From contig JAITYX010000085.1 of the NCBI GenBank assembly GCA_021018815.1, forward strand, positions 186,001-250,000: a stretch of DNA of 64,000 bases. Direction: 5' to 3'. The translations under genes were made by a program, and so were the position numbers. Below the pieces are notes generated by a model that saw only the letters and a program-made list of their open reading frames with translations, was not told the origin of the DNA and ran no database searches. Source of the stretch: Talinum fruticosum (Eukaryota; Streptophyta; Magnoliopsida; Caryophyllales; Talinaceae). Positions 24,391 through 36,669 of the stretch are shown one piece after another (positions within the stretch are counted from its first letter, which is position 1; every line of letters starts with the position of its first letter).

Positions 24391-24785
24391 TCTGGTAATA
24401 TGAAAAAGCTAAAATAAAGAATGAATTGTATTTTAGGTTTGATGAAACAGAATAAAATTTATATGTCGATAAATCTAAAGGACAAACCTATTAAATTACA
24501 ATAGTATTTTTCGTATTTATTTGAATATATGTTGAAGGTTAAATAATGAAGAATAAAATAAAACTAATTAAGTATAGATGTATGAGAGCGCATAGGAGAG
24601 AAAGTGGAAATCGGTAACAAAAAAAATATAGCGACCGAAATTTTACGTATACAAATACGTTATTTAAAGTCTTTCATATTTTTTTAATTTCTTCATCATG
24701 TGATCCTATTTTTATCCTAACAAAAGGAACCTTTTTCTTTTGAATAAGAAACTAATTCTTTGTATCTTCATAAACGAACATGTAT

Positions 24786-25026
24786 GGGATATTTGATTGA
24801 TAGCCTTTTGGAAGGAAAAAGGAGTTATTTGGAGGAATTTAAGCTGTTTTGATTAAATCAAATAACTAAATTGGTGTTGAGTGAATAACTTTTTGGAAAA
24901 GATGTTTGGCCCCAAACAGTTATTTCTCAAAAACTTCTTCCCATCAGCCTTTTGAGAATAGTTATTTGTGAAAATGATACATTTGTCCAAAATTAGAAGA
25001 AATTACATTATATGCCACCAACGTTG

Positions 25027-25121
<95 letters not shown>

Positions 25122-25362
25122 TTATTTTATTTTTTATTATTAATGTTACTATTTGAAAATAAAATAAAATAATAAAAAATATATTTATTTATTTAAAAGA
25201 CAACTTAAACATAATGATATAAATAAAATTTTACCAAACATCTTTTTCTCAAATAACTAATTTTATCAAACATCTTTCAAAAAACATCTAATTCAAATAG
25301 TTAATTCAAATAGCTACTAACAAATAGCTAACAACTAACGGTTGTTTCCGAAACAAGAAAAC
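24786..25362. mobile_element. MITE of the 41.1/53.2 kb family, diverged, containing a TTA microsatellite
   Basis: The left arm starts GGGATATTTGATTGATAG. The right arm contains CAAATAGCTAACAACTAACGG and TAATTTTATCAAACATC, words also found at the right ends of the copies at 41051-41814 and 53170-54018. The outer ends are too diverged to confirm a target duplication. The interior is expanded by the TTA repeat at 25028-25121. Confidence 0.5.
25028..25121. repeat. (TTA)n microsatellite
   Basis: About thirty TTA/ATT trinucleotide units, then a degenerate TTTTA stretch. It produces a spurious poly-tyrosine open frame. Confidence 0.95.
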
Positions 25363-25689
25363 ATATATTAATAAAACAATTCTAATAATAAATAGACAAC
25401 ATAATATATAATATTTATAATTTTTATGGAAAACCTATTCTAAACTATAATTTTGCATAGAATGTGTGTAGATTACTTTTAGTTTTGTAATTTTGAGAAA
25501 TTTATAGATGGGTCGAGTTTAATTTACAATTACGACTAAAGTGATTTATTTTACCCTCAGGTCATTGTTTACGTGGGGTCTAGCTGAAAGTTGCATTGGC
25601 TTTGGCAAGGAAAAAGATAAAAATGCGCTTCCTAATATTGCTTTGGTGTTTGGTGTAGATGTAGGCTCGAGTGAAGCTTCATGTGGAAG

Positions 25690-25930
25690 AAGTTCAAAAT
25701 TATTGAGGCGGAGCGCGAAGAAAGAGAAAGAGGGAGAACCGGAAGAGTGAGAAAAAGAAGAAGGAGAAGGAGAGTGAGAACAAGGGCAATAAGTTCACCG
25801 AGAAGAGCGAAAAGGAGAGGGAGAAGAAGGGCGAGAAGAAGACGGAGAACAAGGGCGAGAAGAAGACGGAGAAGAAGTAGACGAAGAAGAAGAGCGAAAA
25901 GAAGTAGACGAAGAAGAAGCAACGTCACAA
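25690..25930 (+). repeat. Purine-rich (GAA/GGA) low-complexity tract
   Basis: Roughly 240 bases of almost pure A/G on the plus strand, with imperfect repeats of AGAAGACGGAGAA and GTAGACGAAGAAGAA type. All three frames read as Lys/Glu- or Arg-rich strings, including a 125-codon Arg-rich ORF, as expected from composition. Upstream (25541-25690) a non-repetitive frame contains PNIALVFGVDVGSSEAS, which I do not recognise. No gene is claimed. Confidence 0.6.
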
Positions 25931-26059
25931 GAGATCGAAGCCGATTTGTAGCTGGTAAGTTACAGTGCATTTATGAGGTTTTCAATGAAACGGTTTGTTT
26001 GAAAATGGGCGAGGGTTATAATTTGTTTGAAAATGGGTCTCATTTCTTAGAATTATAAT

Positions 26060-28180
26060 GAAATATGATATGAATTTGAAATTTGTTTTTGTGTTGGAAG
26101 TGGGCTACTATTTAAAGCCGGATGTAAATCTAGGTTCACTCATAAAAAGACCCGAGAAAACAAATTGTAGACATGTATGTTCGATGGGAGGGTAGAGGCA
26201 TAAATGCGGAGAGAGGTAGAAAGAGAGAGAGAGAGAAACACATGGGTACCTATATCCTGTTCGATTCGTGATTTGGGTATGCCCGGTTTCACGGGCTCGA
26301 TGAATTCAAACAGAAAGCTGCAGTGGGCATTACGGATTCGAATATCGACTTGATTCCTCTTGTTTTCGGGTTATACGAGTTTTGAAGAATTTAGAATTTG
26401 GAAGATTAAATCCAAGCTTTGGGAGAGGGAAATGGGCCAGTGGTTGTCGGTGGAAAGAGAGATGAGTTTTTAAGTGTTTTTCAACCATATCTTTATTTGA
26501 CTTGAAAGTGGAGTGGTAGGTGTTCGATTTCTTCAACCTGACATGTACAAATTTTAGGTGTTGTAAGAGTGGAGTATACTTATGTGAATTTTCTCTAGAA
26601 GTAAATGACTGATGAGAGAGATGGCGGAGCAGACTTTTAAATCGTGGGAAAGAGTTTATCTATCATATACCTGAAGGAGTAATGAGAAGTAAAGCATGGA
26701 ATAGTTTCCTAAACTTAGTCACTCTTTGCTGATGTAATCACGTGGCTGGCCATAATTTTAGGGAGTTTGTCTCCCTTGAGTTCTCTAGTTATTGTATTCT
26801 TATGTCTCTTTTGTTTGTTTGTGGATTGTTTCCACATCTTTCCCTCCGAGGGCATATGTATCGAAAAAAAAAAAGAGAATAAAGATTGGTATTCTGTCTA
26901 CAAATCTCTTATGCTGTTTTTTAAAAATATTTTTGGGCATTATTTTAAGAATATTTTATTTAATCATATCATATATTCTAGGCCGAAATTGGTATAAATT
27001 TTTCATGTCTCTTATATATCTATAAATTTTTTTTTTGAACAATATAGGCATAAAATAAAAACTAGTTTTGAGGGAAAATTATGTTTTTTCTCCCTACCTA
27101 ATTAAGGTGGTGGTGGTGGCGTGTATATTTTTTAGGGCGGATTTCTAACTAAAAACCGATGATTTAAATCAAAATTCTGTATCATACCCCTGAGAGCATC
27201 TACAATGCACATGAAATTGGGTATATATTTTGCAATCACATTGTCTAATATAAAACCATTCAATTAGTAATTTTATTATAAATCTAAGGTTATAAACTTA
27301 GTAGTTCGCTATATTTTATAAGAGAAAACCATCTTTTTTTTTTTGAACGAAATACCATATAAATAAGGGGCGCATTATTAAAGAATAAATAGCCATACAT
27401 AAAAATTTGAATGTATATAACCGATAGTATCGTTTAATTTATAAATACTACTTATGTATTATTCATAAATAAAAAATAAGGATGGCGTGACCATAAAGTG
27501 GCATGACCGTCACATATGGATAATAGGTTAGAGATTACTCCTATTAAATAAGGTTACTTTGAGTATTTCTAGTATTATCATACCAACAATATTTTTACAT
27601 GGTAACATTCTAAATTTTAAAATTAAAATAAAAAAGACTCGAGAAAACAAATTGCGGACAAAATACTCGTACCTCGTGCTCGCCTATATGCCGAACAAGC
27701 ACACTCAAAACACTCAAAATCAAACAAATGAATGAATTATTCAAGGTCCTAATAATTAAACAAAAGTAGACAATCTGTTCTTAAATCGAAAACCACCCGA
27801 GTATCCTCTTAGCCCCTCCATGCTTGTGTTCACAAAACACCGTGCTCTAATTAATTCCCATTAAAACTAATACAGAGAGTAATTTGAAAAATGAATGTCG
27901 GTCCACAATTTCACATGATGTTCGGAAAATCGGTAACTTACGGCTTTATGAATATGCATATAAGATTCTTGCTCCCGGAAATTGAGCTTAGACACTTAGT
28001 TGCTTGTGTATGAGTTTGGAAATGATTGTGACAGATGTAGTAAGCTTAGAATGATCTTTTATTCAGTATGTGTTATACTCATTGTCATCGAAAGAAGTTT
28101 GTAGTTAAGTCAAAAGTTAGAAAACAACATCAAATCCTGACAAGATATGGCCACGAGATATTAGTATTATGCGTGTTATT
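26060..28180. other. Intergenic DNA with no identified gene
   Basis: AT-rich with short GA and CT runs. The phrase CGAGAAAACAAATTG occurs near 26150 and again near 27645, hinting at a dispersed repeat. The ORFs at 26767-27025 are T-rich and unsupported. Confidence 0.45.
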
Positions 28181-28199
28181 GAATTGTCATTGACATCAA

Positions 28200-28457
28200 A
28201 GGATTGGTTTGGATTATTACGATTTGTTTGGATTGTCATCATCAATAATGGTTGTTGACATCCAAGGATGGAGTAGTCACAGATTTGGTATTACATATTC
28301 AAATGAGTGAACTTTGGTGGCTATTGTGGCATGTAAAATTAATTGTTGTAGTTGTACAACATTGAGTGTGAAGATGCATTATTAGGATTGGTTTTGATTG
28401 TTATCATGAATAATGGTTTTCGACATCCTAGGATCGAGTAGTTGTTGATTTGATATT
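28200..28457. repeat. Tandem repeat array, left part (units of about 157 bp)
   Basis: Two to three diverged units, each running through GTGAACTTTGGTGGCTATTG, a GCATTATTAGGATTGGTTTT block, GTTGACATCC(A/T)AGGAT and GATTTGGTATTACAT. The last unit here is cut within GATTTGATATT by the solo LTR. Confidence 0.85.
28453..28457. repeat. 5-bp target-site duplication (left), ATATT
   Basis: ATATT directly precedes the LTR 5' end and is repeated at 31364-31368 after its 3' end. Deleting the element and one copy recreates the array unit exactly (GATTTGATATT/ACATACTC). Confidence 0.9.
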
Positions 28458-31363
28458 TATAACACCCCAAGACCTACCCTAAGAGTATTACATGTCGGGG
28501 TTCTCCGAGAGGAACCCCTAAGGCTACTTAAGATCTCAACTTAGGGTTAATAGCTCTTTCTTAGATTGGCGGAAGTGCATTTCTAGGTTTTCCTGAAAAT
28601 TTCGGCAGAGTTTCCTCTGTAATATGGCTAATCCCATAGGCTTAAAGTTTTAAACCTGCATGAAACACATTCATAAACTCACCGAGCCACACGCTTGCAG
28701 TATCAACAACACAAGCTCAACGAGCCACACGCTCGGAGTATTCACATAGGGCTTTTATATTCATAGTCAAAACTTAAGTTCATATACAACCGATCTTTAC
28801 AAGCATGCAAAACATAGAGTACATAATAAGTCCGGAGATGTCCTATCCGTTAGTTCGCTTCTTCTAAAAGCCAAAAGCAACTCCGGGAGTCTTAACTTCT
28901 ATACCGGAAAATGTCGGTGAGGTCATGAGCTCCACGAGCCCAATGAATAACCCAAACACAACTCCGGGTTTCACTTTGCACATTAATTCATTAACAAACA
29001 CACGTAAGTTTACTATTCATTCATAACATGCGATTCGGATCATACATGCTTAAGATATGTAAGTTACTAAACTTACCAACTTATCGAGCGGCAAATATGA
29101 CATCAATTACTCATGAATTCAATCAAACATATTTTTTCTTCTTTCTACGCAAGTACATCACATAATTATTCATCATGTAAGGCATTCATCACGTAAATCA
29201 TGTCTTACTTCTTATCATATTAGTTTCATATGAAATCGGGATTCGTTCTTCTTTTTATTTTTCTTCTTGAGTTCAATTATGCATTTCATAAATCATTGAT
29301 TCTTTCTTTCTTGTTCATCATGCATAATCATTCGTTTCTTCATATCGTAATTCTTTAAGTCTTCTTAGTTTCGAATGGAAAGAAGATTTATGTTCTGCTC
29401 TAAAGACCCAGTTCTTGGAGCCAAAATAATTCATGGGCTTAGTTCTTGGAGGCAAAATAATTCGTGGCCTCGAGGCTTGCCTTAAACTCTAAAGGACGCA
29501 TACTGTCAATAATTCGTGGAAGCAAAATAATTCGTGGCTTTGGTTGACAGACACTTCTATGGCCATAGTTTCAGAGGGTTCTTTAATTCGTGGGGTCTTA
29601 GATCAATAACACAATCCTTTCTCCCTTCTTTAGTTATTTATGTTTCTTATTTCCTTACTATTTTCTTATTATGTTGACGAGATACATGTAATTCATATAA
29701 TTCATGCTTAACACTTTTATACGCAATATCTTCACAACTAATAATTCACATAAGTAAGTTCCAACTCATATAGGCATGCTTATGTCATTTATAATCAATG
29801 TACTTTAAAATAAACACGTCATCACATAAACATATCAATTACAATTTCTAATTAACGAACCTATCCTTTTATGATTGCGTATTATCGCGCATAGATAGTT
29901 TATGATGTTATAACTTTCCTTAATCATTATATATCTCTTAATCTAACCATATAGCTTCTTTAATTTCAGTTCTTAACTCAATTACTCAATTAGTTCCGAT
30001 TTTGCCCCGAAACAATCCATTTTCACTCAAAAATCCACATCTTCCAATCTACTCATCCAACGCATACCAAAATTTACAGGAAACTCTCATAAATTATCAG
30101 GAAGCTACAACAAAAGTTTTAGGAATTTTGGGCTACACATGAATTCGCAATAATTCAGATAGTAGGACAAATTCATGAAAAATTTGCACTTAAATCATGA
30201 AATTCAATTTTCTGATTTTTCTCACTAATTCTATTCAAGTAATTTCATTAAATTCTCGATCATACAGCTTAATAACCATGCTCAACAATACTCAAATATC
30301 ATTAAATTCATGAACTAGGCATAAATCGCAACATGCTTTTTAATTCGTGAGTTGCTTAGTTTCGTGGATTTAGGCCTCTAACTTCTTCAATTAACTTAGG
30401 GTTTTCAATTTCATGAATCAATTTCAAATTTAATCCACCTAATTTTTTTTATCTTTAGAGGATGAATTTGAATTACTCACCTTGGATTCTTAGTGATTCT
30501 TAGTGATTCTAAGAATTTCAATTTGAAGATTTTCAAGTTTGTGATTTTGCTTTACTTTCTTCTTTTGGTTTCCCCTTCCTTCTTCTTTCCCGACCCTCTA
30601 CTTCTTCCCCGCGCAGCCTCGGTCCCGGCCTCCGGCTTCCTCTGTTCCGTTATGTTTCCCTCGGGTTCTCGCTCTTCGTCGGCCTTTCGGTTTTACTCGT
30701 CGGTCTCCGCTCGCTGCTATCTTGCCCACCGGTCTCCGTTCGTCTTCCCCTTCGTGGTCTCTGTCTCTCGGTCTCTCGCTTTTCCCTCTTCTTTTGCTCT
30801 GCTCGGCCTCCCAAGCCCTCGCTCTCCCTTGCCCACCTGCAGTGGCATCCTCGCCGTTCAGGCGGCCACCGACCTCCCGGCTCTCGCGCTCTCTCCCTTT
30901 CTCGCTTTCCTCTGCTCCCTCTTGCTTTCCCTGTTTTTGTTTTTCCTGTTCTTCTTCTCTTTCCCCGCTTCTACTTCGCTTCTTTCGTTCCCCCTCTTTT
31001 GTTCTCAATCTCGATTTCTCTCTCCTCTTTCCTAATTACACCTAACTAATCTGTTGCCCAATTTTAATTGGACCTCAAAAGCTCTCGACTTAATTATATG
31101 ACAGCTCCCCTCAAAGCCAGCCATCCCTTTTTTATTTTCTTTTTGTTTTAAATTTTCTACTTTGGGCTTTAAGAAATCGGACCCAAATTTAATTTCAAGA
31201 AGCCCGTTTAAGCTAACCCATGCTCGGGGTTTCAATTCTCGGGTTGTAATTTCGACTTAGAAAAATTCTAATTCACTTAATTTTAAAATTTTAAAATTTT
31301 CACTTAAACTTTTAATAACTTAATTCATTATTAAGCAAGCACTCGAATTTTTCAGGGCTTATA
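28458..31363 (+). mobile_element. Solo LTR (2.9 kb) with TATA-type termini
   Basis: Begins TATAACACCCCAAGACC and ends TTTTTCAGGGCTTATA. Flanked by identical ATATT, the 5-bp duplication size of LTR-retrotransposon integrase. Homologous to 17683-21017: shared starts (AACACCCC, GAGTATTACAT), shared AAATTTCGGC word, shared CT-rich 3' region with GCCGTTCAGGCGGCCACCG. Contains repeated TTCTTGGAG(C/G)CAAAATAATTC phrases near 29410-29530. No internal retroviral-type genes, so this is what remains after LTR-LTR recombination. Unlike most LTRs (TG...CA) it starts TA and ends TA. ORFs at 30493-31045 are composition artefacts of the CT-rich block. Confidence 0.82.
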
Positions 31364-32200
31364 ATATTACATACTCAAATGAGTGAACTTTAGTAGTTAT
31401 TGTGGCATGTTAAATGAACTGTTGTAGCTCTACAAGATTGTGTGAAAATGCATTATTAGGATTGGTTTTGATTGTTATCATGAATACTGGTTGTTGACAT
31501 CCTACGATTGAGTAGTTGTTGATTTGGTATTACATACTCGAAATGAGTGAACTTTGGTAGTTATTGTGGCATAATAAATTAACTATTGTAGCTCTACAAG
31601 ATTTGAGTGTGAAAATGCATTATTAGGATTGGTTTTGATTATTATATTAACATCCTAGGATTGAGTAGTTGGTGATTTGGTATTACATACTTGAAATAAG
31701 AACTTTGGTAGTTATTGTGGCATGTTAACTATTGTAGCTCTACAAGATTGTGAAAATGCATTATTAGGAGTGGTTTTGAATGTTTTTATGAATAATGGTT
31801 GTTGACATCCTAGGATTGAGTAGTTGCTCGATTTGATATTACATGATCAAATGAGTGAACTTTGGTAATTATTGTGTCGTTAAATTAACTATTGTAGCTC
31901 TACAAGATTGTGAAAATGCATTATTAGGATTAGTTTTGATTGTTATCATAAATAATTGTTGTTGACATCCTAGGATTGAGTAGTTGATGATTTGGTATTA
32001 CATACTTGAAATAAGTGAACTTTGGTAGTTAGTGGCATGTTAACTATTGTAGCTCTACAACAGTCAAAATGCATTATTTGGATTGGTTTGGATGGTTATC
32101 ATCAATAATGGTAGTTGACATCCAAGGATTGAGTAGTTTCAAATTTGTTATTACATATTCAAATTAGTGAACTTTGGTGGTTAGGTGATGTTTTTTAGGG
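31364..32200. repeat. Tandem repeat array, right part (five and a fraction units of ~150-165 bp)
   Basis: Units start near 31375, 31537, 31687, 31843, 32003 and 32157, each opening with an A(C/T)T(C/T)(A/G)AAAT(G/A)AG(TGA)ACTTTGGT-like word. Each continues through ATTGTAGCTCTACAAGATTG, GAAAATGCATTATTAGGA, GTTGACATCCTAGGATTGAG and GATTTGGTATTACAT. Unit length varies by small deletions. The array continues the left part (28200-28457) once the solo LTR is removed. No coding potential. Confidence 0.9.
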
Positions 32201-32599
32201 CTTTCATTCACTATTCTAATTTTGAGTACGAGTATGTTGAATTCAATATTGTTATGTTTGTTGTGTTCAACTGTAAGTTAAAAAAATGACTGGTAAAAGT
32301 GGAAACCGAAGTGGGGAAGACGGCAACAAAGCAAGAGGCAACGGACAACGATGAGGCCGAGTGGGAAGGCGGTGACTAAACCTCGTACCGGAGCAAAGCG
32401 GAATGTGCAGAGTGTGACCGACGATGGGAAGACATCTCGGAGGGAAAAAAGGCAGAGGACTTCGTGATAGCGAAAAGGTCGGACAATGGGGGTATGGAAG
32501 AAGAACGTGACATGGATGAGGAAGTGGAAGTGGTGGAGTTTTCAGAGGTTTCGGACACGGTTCGTCGGCAAACAGACACATCCGAAAATGAAGTGATAT

Positions 32600-33130
32600 C
32601 TCGAGTTTATGATGTCTAGCTTAGAAGGGACATCATATGAGCACGATATGGGACAAGCCGCGAACATGGATAGGAAGAAGACAACAACTACATCTAGACG
32701 GGGTACATAGGGGTATATGTTTGGATGAGGTGGGTATTATCCTCCAATCCGGATGCATGGTAGGAACATTAGATACGTTGAACAGGACTCTGGATGACTT
32801 TCATAGGGAACTCCGAAGGGGACGAGCATTTGCACCCGTGCTTGATTACGGGCTGGTGGAGACCGATAGACACTTAACCCTTTGCCTAATCAAGAGGTGG
32901 GTTCCTCGTTGAAAGACATTCCAAATAGGAGGGATGAGGATGCCTTTCGAGTGTCTTTGATGTGATGTTGCTAACCTAGGCTGCTAGGGCATAAGGCTGA
33001 AGGTGGATTTGAACGGGGCACCGAGTGTCAGCAGAGGTTGGCACATTGCCGATGAGTAGCATGGAAGCATGGGAGAGGGCATGGGTCGACTCTACGGTGC
33101 AACGTGGCTTGGGGAAGAAGCGTTATTTGC
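32600..33130 (+). pseudogene. Degenerate plant-mobile-domain (PMD)-like fragment
   Basis: A 91-codon frame (32637-32912) includes DYGLVETDRHLTLCLIKRWV, faintly like the D..LI.ALVERWRPET segment of plant mobile domains found in MULE-associated and phosphatase-7-like proteins. Sequence just downstream, with stops, gives GMRMPFECL and DVANLG, which could correspond to the (G)E.T(I/V)TLQDV..LLG segment. Stops and shifts are frequent. The match is weak and by eye only; the block is GC-richer than its surroundings, consistent with old coding DNA. Confidence 0.28.
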
Positions 33131-33335
33131 TCGAAGTACGTCGGTTGCATGGTCGGCTTGGCAAATGAGCACACAGACATAGCAAGAAATGGGGTTGTGG
33201 CTTAGGTTGTACTACTTGGGTAGTTCTTAGTGGGGTTTTTTCCCTCGTTCTCCTAAAGGAGCGAACGGCATATGTTGTGATACGTAAATGATCCCGAGGG
33301 TTTGGGGCGGTATGCTTAGGCTGAAGCTATTTGGA

Positions 33336-33585
33336 GGGATGTGGTGGAGAACATTGAATATACCTAGAGAAAGTTGTGTATATCCGACCGCTCGCGAGAT
33401 AAATCTTGGTGGGTTTTGTGTCCCGCTTGAGTACGTGAAACGTGCCTTGCTTAAGAAAGAGGGATGTGGTGGAGAATATTGAAGATACCTAGAGAAAGTT
33501 GTGTATATCTGACCACTCGCGAGATAAATCTTGGTGGGTTTTGTGTCCTACTCGAGTACGTGAAACGTGCCTTGATTAAGAAGTA
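33336..33585. repeat. 125-bp direct tandem duplication
   Basis: Copy 1 (33336-33460) and copy 2 (33461-33585) both begin GGGATGTGGTGGAGAA and contain AGAGAAAGTTGTGTATATC and GAGTACGTGAAACGTGCCTT. They differ at only a handful of positions, so the duplication is fairly recent relative to the surrounding decayed sequence. Confidence 0.95.
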
Positions 33586-35594
33586 GTATTGTTTTCGTGT
33601 TGGCTTTTATTCAATGTATGAGAAGTATTATACCGTGGGAAACTAATTCATTTGTATGTGCAATTGTGGTTTTATGAGCATACCACATGGTATAGCAAGC
33701 AAGAGGGACACTGGTTCCCTAGGTTGCATAGTTGGGTTAGAGTTCGAGCATCCGCCTCACTACGACGCGAGTCCATGGTTCAGTCCATAAGAGAGGATGA
33801 GGTAAGAAAATTGAGTATTTGTTCGTAATTGATGGGATGGGTTGAAATAATTGAACATGTTAGTAGTTGCTCATTGTTTTGTGACTGATAACTACAGACT
33901 TGTTCCTATCCCGCATCCACGGGACGATGAGGCTGCGCGAGCGGTCATGTCGGAATATATGCGGACAGACGATTTTAAATTTTATTTGGAGGATTCGGAG
34001 GTATGTTTTCATAGTTGTTGTTGCATGTTGAATGAATCCATCACCCCTCATTCTTGCAGAATGGTGCCTCAGCAGTTGCCTCGAGTAGTCTTTTTCTCTT
34101 CAATAAAGGCTTCCTTCCCACTAATTGGAATGGTGCCCATCTCAAGAAGAGTTGTGTGTCATTGGAAATTACACGGAATGAGTGAGTGACCACATAAAAG
34201 GGGACCAAGTACATGCTGCTTATTGCCAATACTAACAACTAATACAATGAACATCAATAGAAATAGAACTTGTGATGCCATTAAAAGATAGGGGATCACA
34301 ATTTACTAACGAATTTTTAGCCCTTTCTAGTGAAACCAACTATTGGATTCATGCCGTCTCTATAAACACAATTTAGTTGAGACATTTTCCCTAGTTAGAA
34401 TATATTTTCGGTGTAAATCGGTTTGGAAAAGTTTTGCATGGAAGAGGCATAAATGGATTTATAGTTGGTGTGTCTTGACAGGCTCTCTACAACTAGTGTT
34501 TTACAAGCTAGAGGGATAGAAGCAGTAAATGTCTGCGTGTTCCGTGTTGAACCAAGTGCAAACAACTCGTGACCATTTGTTCTTTTATTTCCTTGTGACA
34601 AGTGCTGCTTCGGGCTATTTGCTAAGCTAGACTCGGTGCAGCCATCACTAGTGGACTTTGCAACAAGAAAAGCGTTAGTTTGCGAATCATTGCAGGGGTA
34701 CTTCTACTAGAAGTAAATGGTTGAGAGTTATGTTTGCTACAATTGTGTATGAGATTTGGAAAGTGTAAGAAATTTCAGTGGAAGCAGCGAGATACAAAGG
34801 TGTTGATTAGATCTATTCAAGTATATTTGTTGTGTGAGGGCAAATACTTATGTAGTGTGATGGAGTGATCTCTTTGCTTAACTTTATAATCATCCTCCAT
34901 TACTTTGGGAACTTTTCCCCCAAGGAAAAAGATAACATTCACTGTCTTGCATGCCCGTCTTTTAAAATTTGTGTTCTTCTGTTTTTTTTTTATCAATCTT
35001 GATCGAAAAAGCTTTGTCAATTGTATGTTAGATTTGAATTCTTTTTAAAAATTTTGGTTTAGAAAATAAATTATGGAAATCTCAAAGTTCATGTTTTCTT
35101 CTTTTTGATAAACAATATTTGTCACTTTTCAACTTCTATAAAATATTTAGTAAAAATCAAATTTAGTCCTTTTATTTTGTGTCTGCAAGAAAAGTTGTGT
35201 TGAAAAATAAAGATTTTTTTGTCTCAACTTTTAGATTAGTAATACCAAAATTAAGTGCTTTGCATTATTTTAAATCATACATACATTAGTATGTTGGTTT
35301 TCTTTTAGACAAATTAGCTTGCATACATAATTTGTCCTCGTGATTAGTATATGGTAACGATGATATTGTTATAGATTTTTAAATATAAAAGTTATTGTAT
35401 TCGAAATTAAAATGAGAATGGATAATAACAATTAATATTCAATATTTGACAAATAAAAATTTTTTTTGCAGCGCACGGGCTAAAAACTAATATGCTTAAA
35501 ACATGAGTTTTTAATTAGGAAGACCTACCTGAATTAGCATGATGCAAGCCTTTAATAGCGCCGAAAGTTTTGTATGTGTATCCAATGAAGCTAA
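33586..35594. other. Gene-free stretch
   Basis: The first part (to ~34200) is GC-richer and may be further decayed coding DNA belonging to the PMD-like fragment: the frame at 33851-34189 includes LVPIPHPRDDEAARAVMSEY, which I cannot assign. Beyond that it is AT-rich with no supported feature. Confidence 0.4.
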
Positions 35595-35865
35595 CACTCT
35601 CTCTGTTTCACAATACATATTACTTTAACTAGCTTTTTTATTTCATAATATTTGTTACTTTTATAATTTCAATGACATATTAATAACTAGTTTACCAATT
35701 TTGTTCTTATTAATTGTTTTTTTCCTCTTATCTTTTCATTGACCTTTTTATTTCCAATGAAACTTTGGGGCAACTTAGTCTTTTAACACGAACTTTATCA
35801 AGAATTTTGTGTTTTTTGGTATTTTTTTCAACCCTAAAAACGATAAATATTTTAAAATGGAGTAC
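35595..35865. mobile_element. Stowaway-like MITE (Tc1/Mariner type), diverged
   Basis: The left end CTCTCTCTGTTTCACAATA resembles the Stowaway terminal CTCCCTCCGTTTCA. The right end AAATATTTTAAAATGGAGTA is its inverse (TACTCCATTTTAAAATATTT). About 270 bp, AT-rich and non-coding, as expected for the family; a TA flanks the right end. Confidence 0.42.
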
Positions 35866-35942
35866 CTTCCGTATTTTCATAGTCTACAAAATTTACAAAT
35901 CAAGAACTAGTTTAGGATTATTGTGTAATTATTTTTTAAATA

Positions 35943-36200
35943 TGACGGGGCTATTTGGCAAATAATTTTTGACCCAAAAACTCTTTTGGCCCAATTAATT
36001 GTTTAAAAAATTTAGTCATAACTTTTTGAAAAGAAATATTTTATACCCAAAGGGTTGTTTTGTAAAAAGTTATTTGAAATAACATTTTGAAAGAGTTTTT
36101 TATGATTAATATCTAAAATTACCATATTATCCTTATGACTTCAACAAAATAACACTAAATGCATTTAAAAAAGAATCCCATTTAAGTTATTTTTGTAATA
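35943..36200. mobile_element. Left-end fragment of the 41.1 kb MITE family
   Basis: Starts GACGGGGCTATTTGGCAAA and continues through TTTTTGACCCAAAAACTCTTTT, ATTTGAAATAAC and TACCATATTATCCTTATGAC, paralleling the left half of 41051-41814. The right half is absent. Confidence 0.5.
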
Positions 36201-36669
36201 TTAATTTTTGAAATTATAAATAATTTTTATTAATTAGTGTATTATAATTTAGGATGACTATTGAACTCGAATGCGAAGGTATCCGCCTCAATCTACACAC
36301 CTATGCAATGAATTTGGGTTACTTTTAACTAGACTAGCTTTAATTCGCACGTTATACATGCATGAGTAAATTAAGTTCATACATAATTATTTTTATTAAT
36401 TTTAAATTTATATTATGGTAAATATCTACAAATTAAATTAATCCACCTCAAAAGGCTAATATTCTCGCTTCTATATGTCCTATTTGATTTACCTAATCAA
36501 CTTATCATTTCTCTCATGCTGCCCAACAAACATGATGTCACTTAATCTATGTTTGATGGCCTGAAAACTGAAGAAGAGCTCTAAAACTTGATGGGAATGA
36601 AAGATAATGATGAAGACTAAAGAACAATGCATGAATTCAAAATTTTGTTCTTCGTTGAAGGTTTGCTCT

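Noticed and set aside
24968..25156. ORF with a long poly-tyrosine run
   Set aside because: Direct translation of the TTA microsatellite.
25681..26058. 125-codon Arg-rich ORF, superficially like a nucleic-acid-binding RS/R-rich protein
   Set aside because: Purine-rich low-complexity DNA gives Lys/Glu or Arg strings in every frame; no flanking domain or splice context supports it.
30493..31045. 180-codon plus and 136-codon minus ORFs
   Set aside because: Same CT-rich LTR block in the second element; composition alone keeps the frames open.
28200..32200. Regular repeats considered as a CRISPR-like array
   Set aside because: Units are contiguous ~157-bp tandem copies without unique spacers, in a plant nuclear context.
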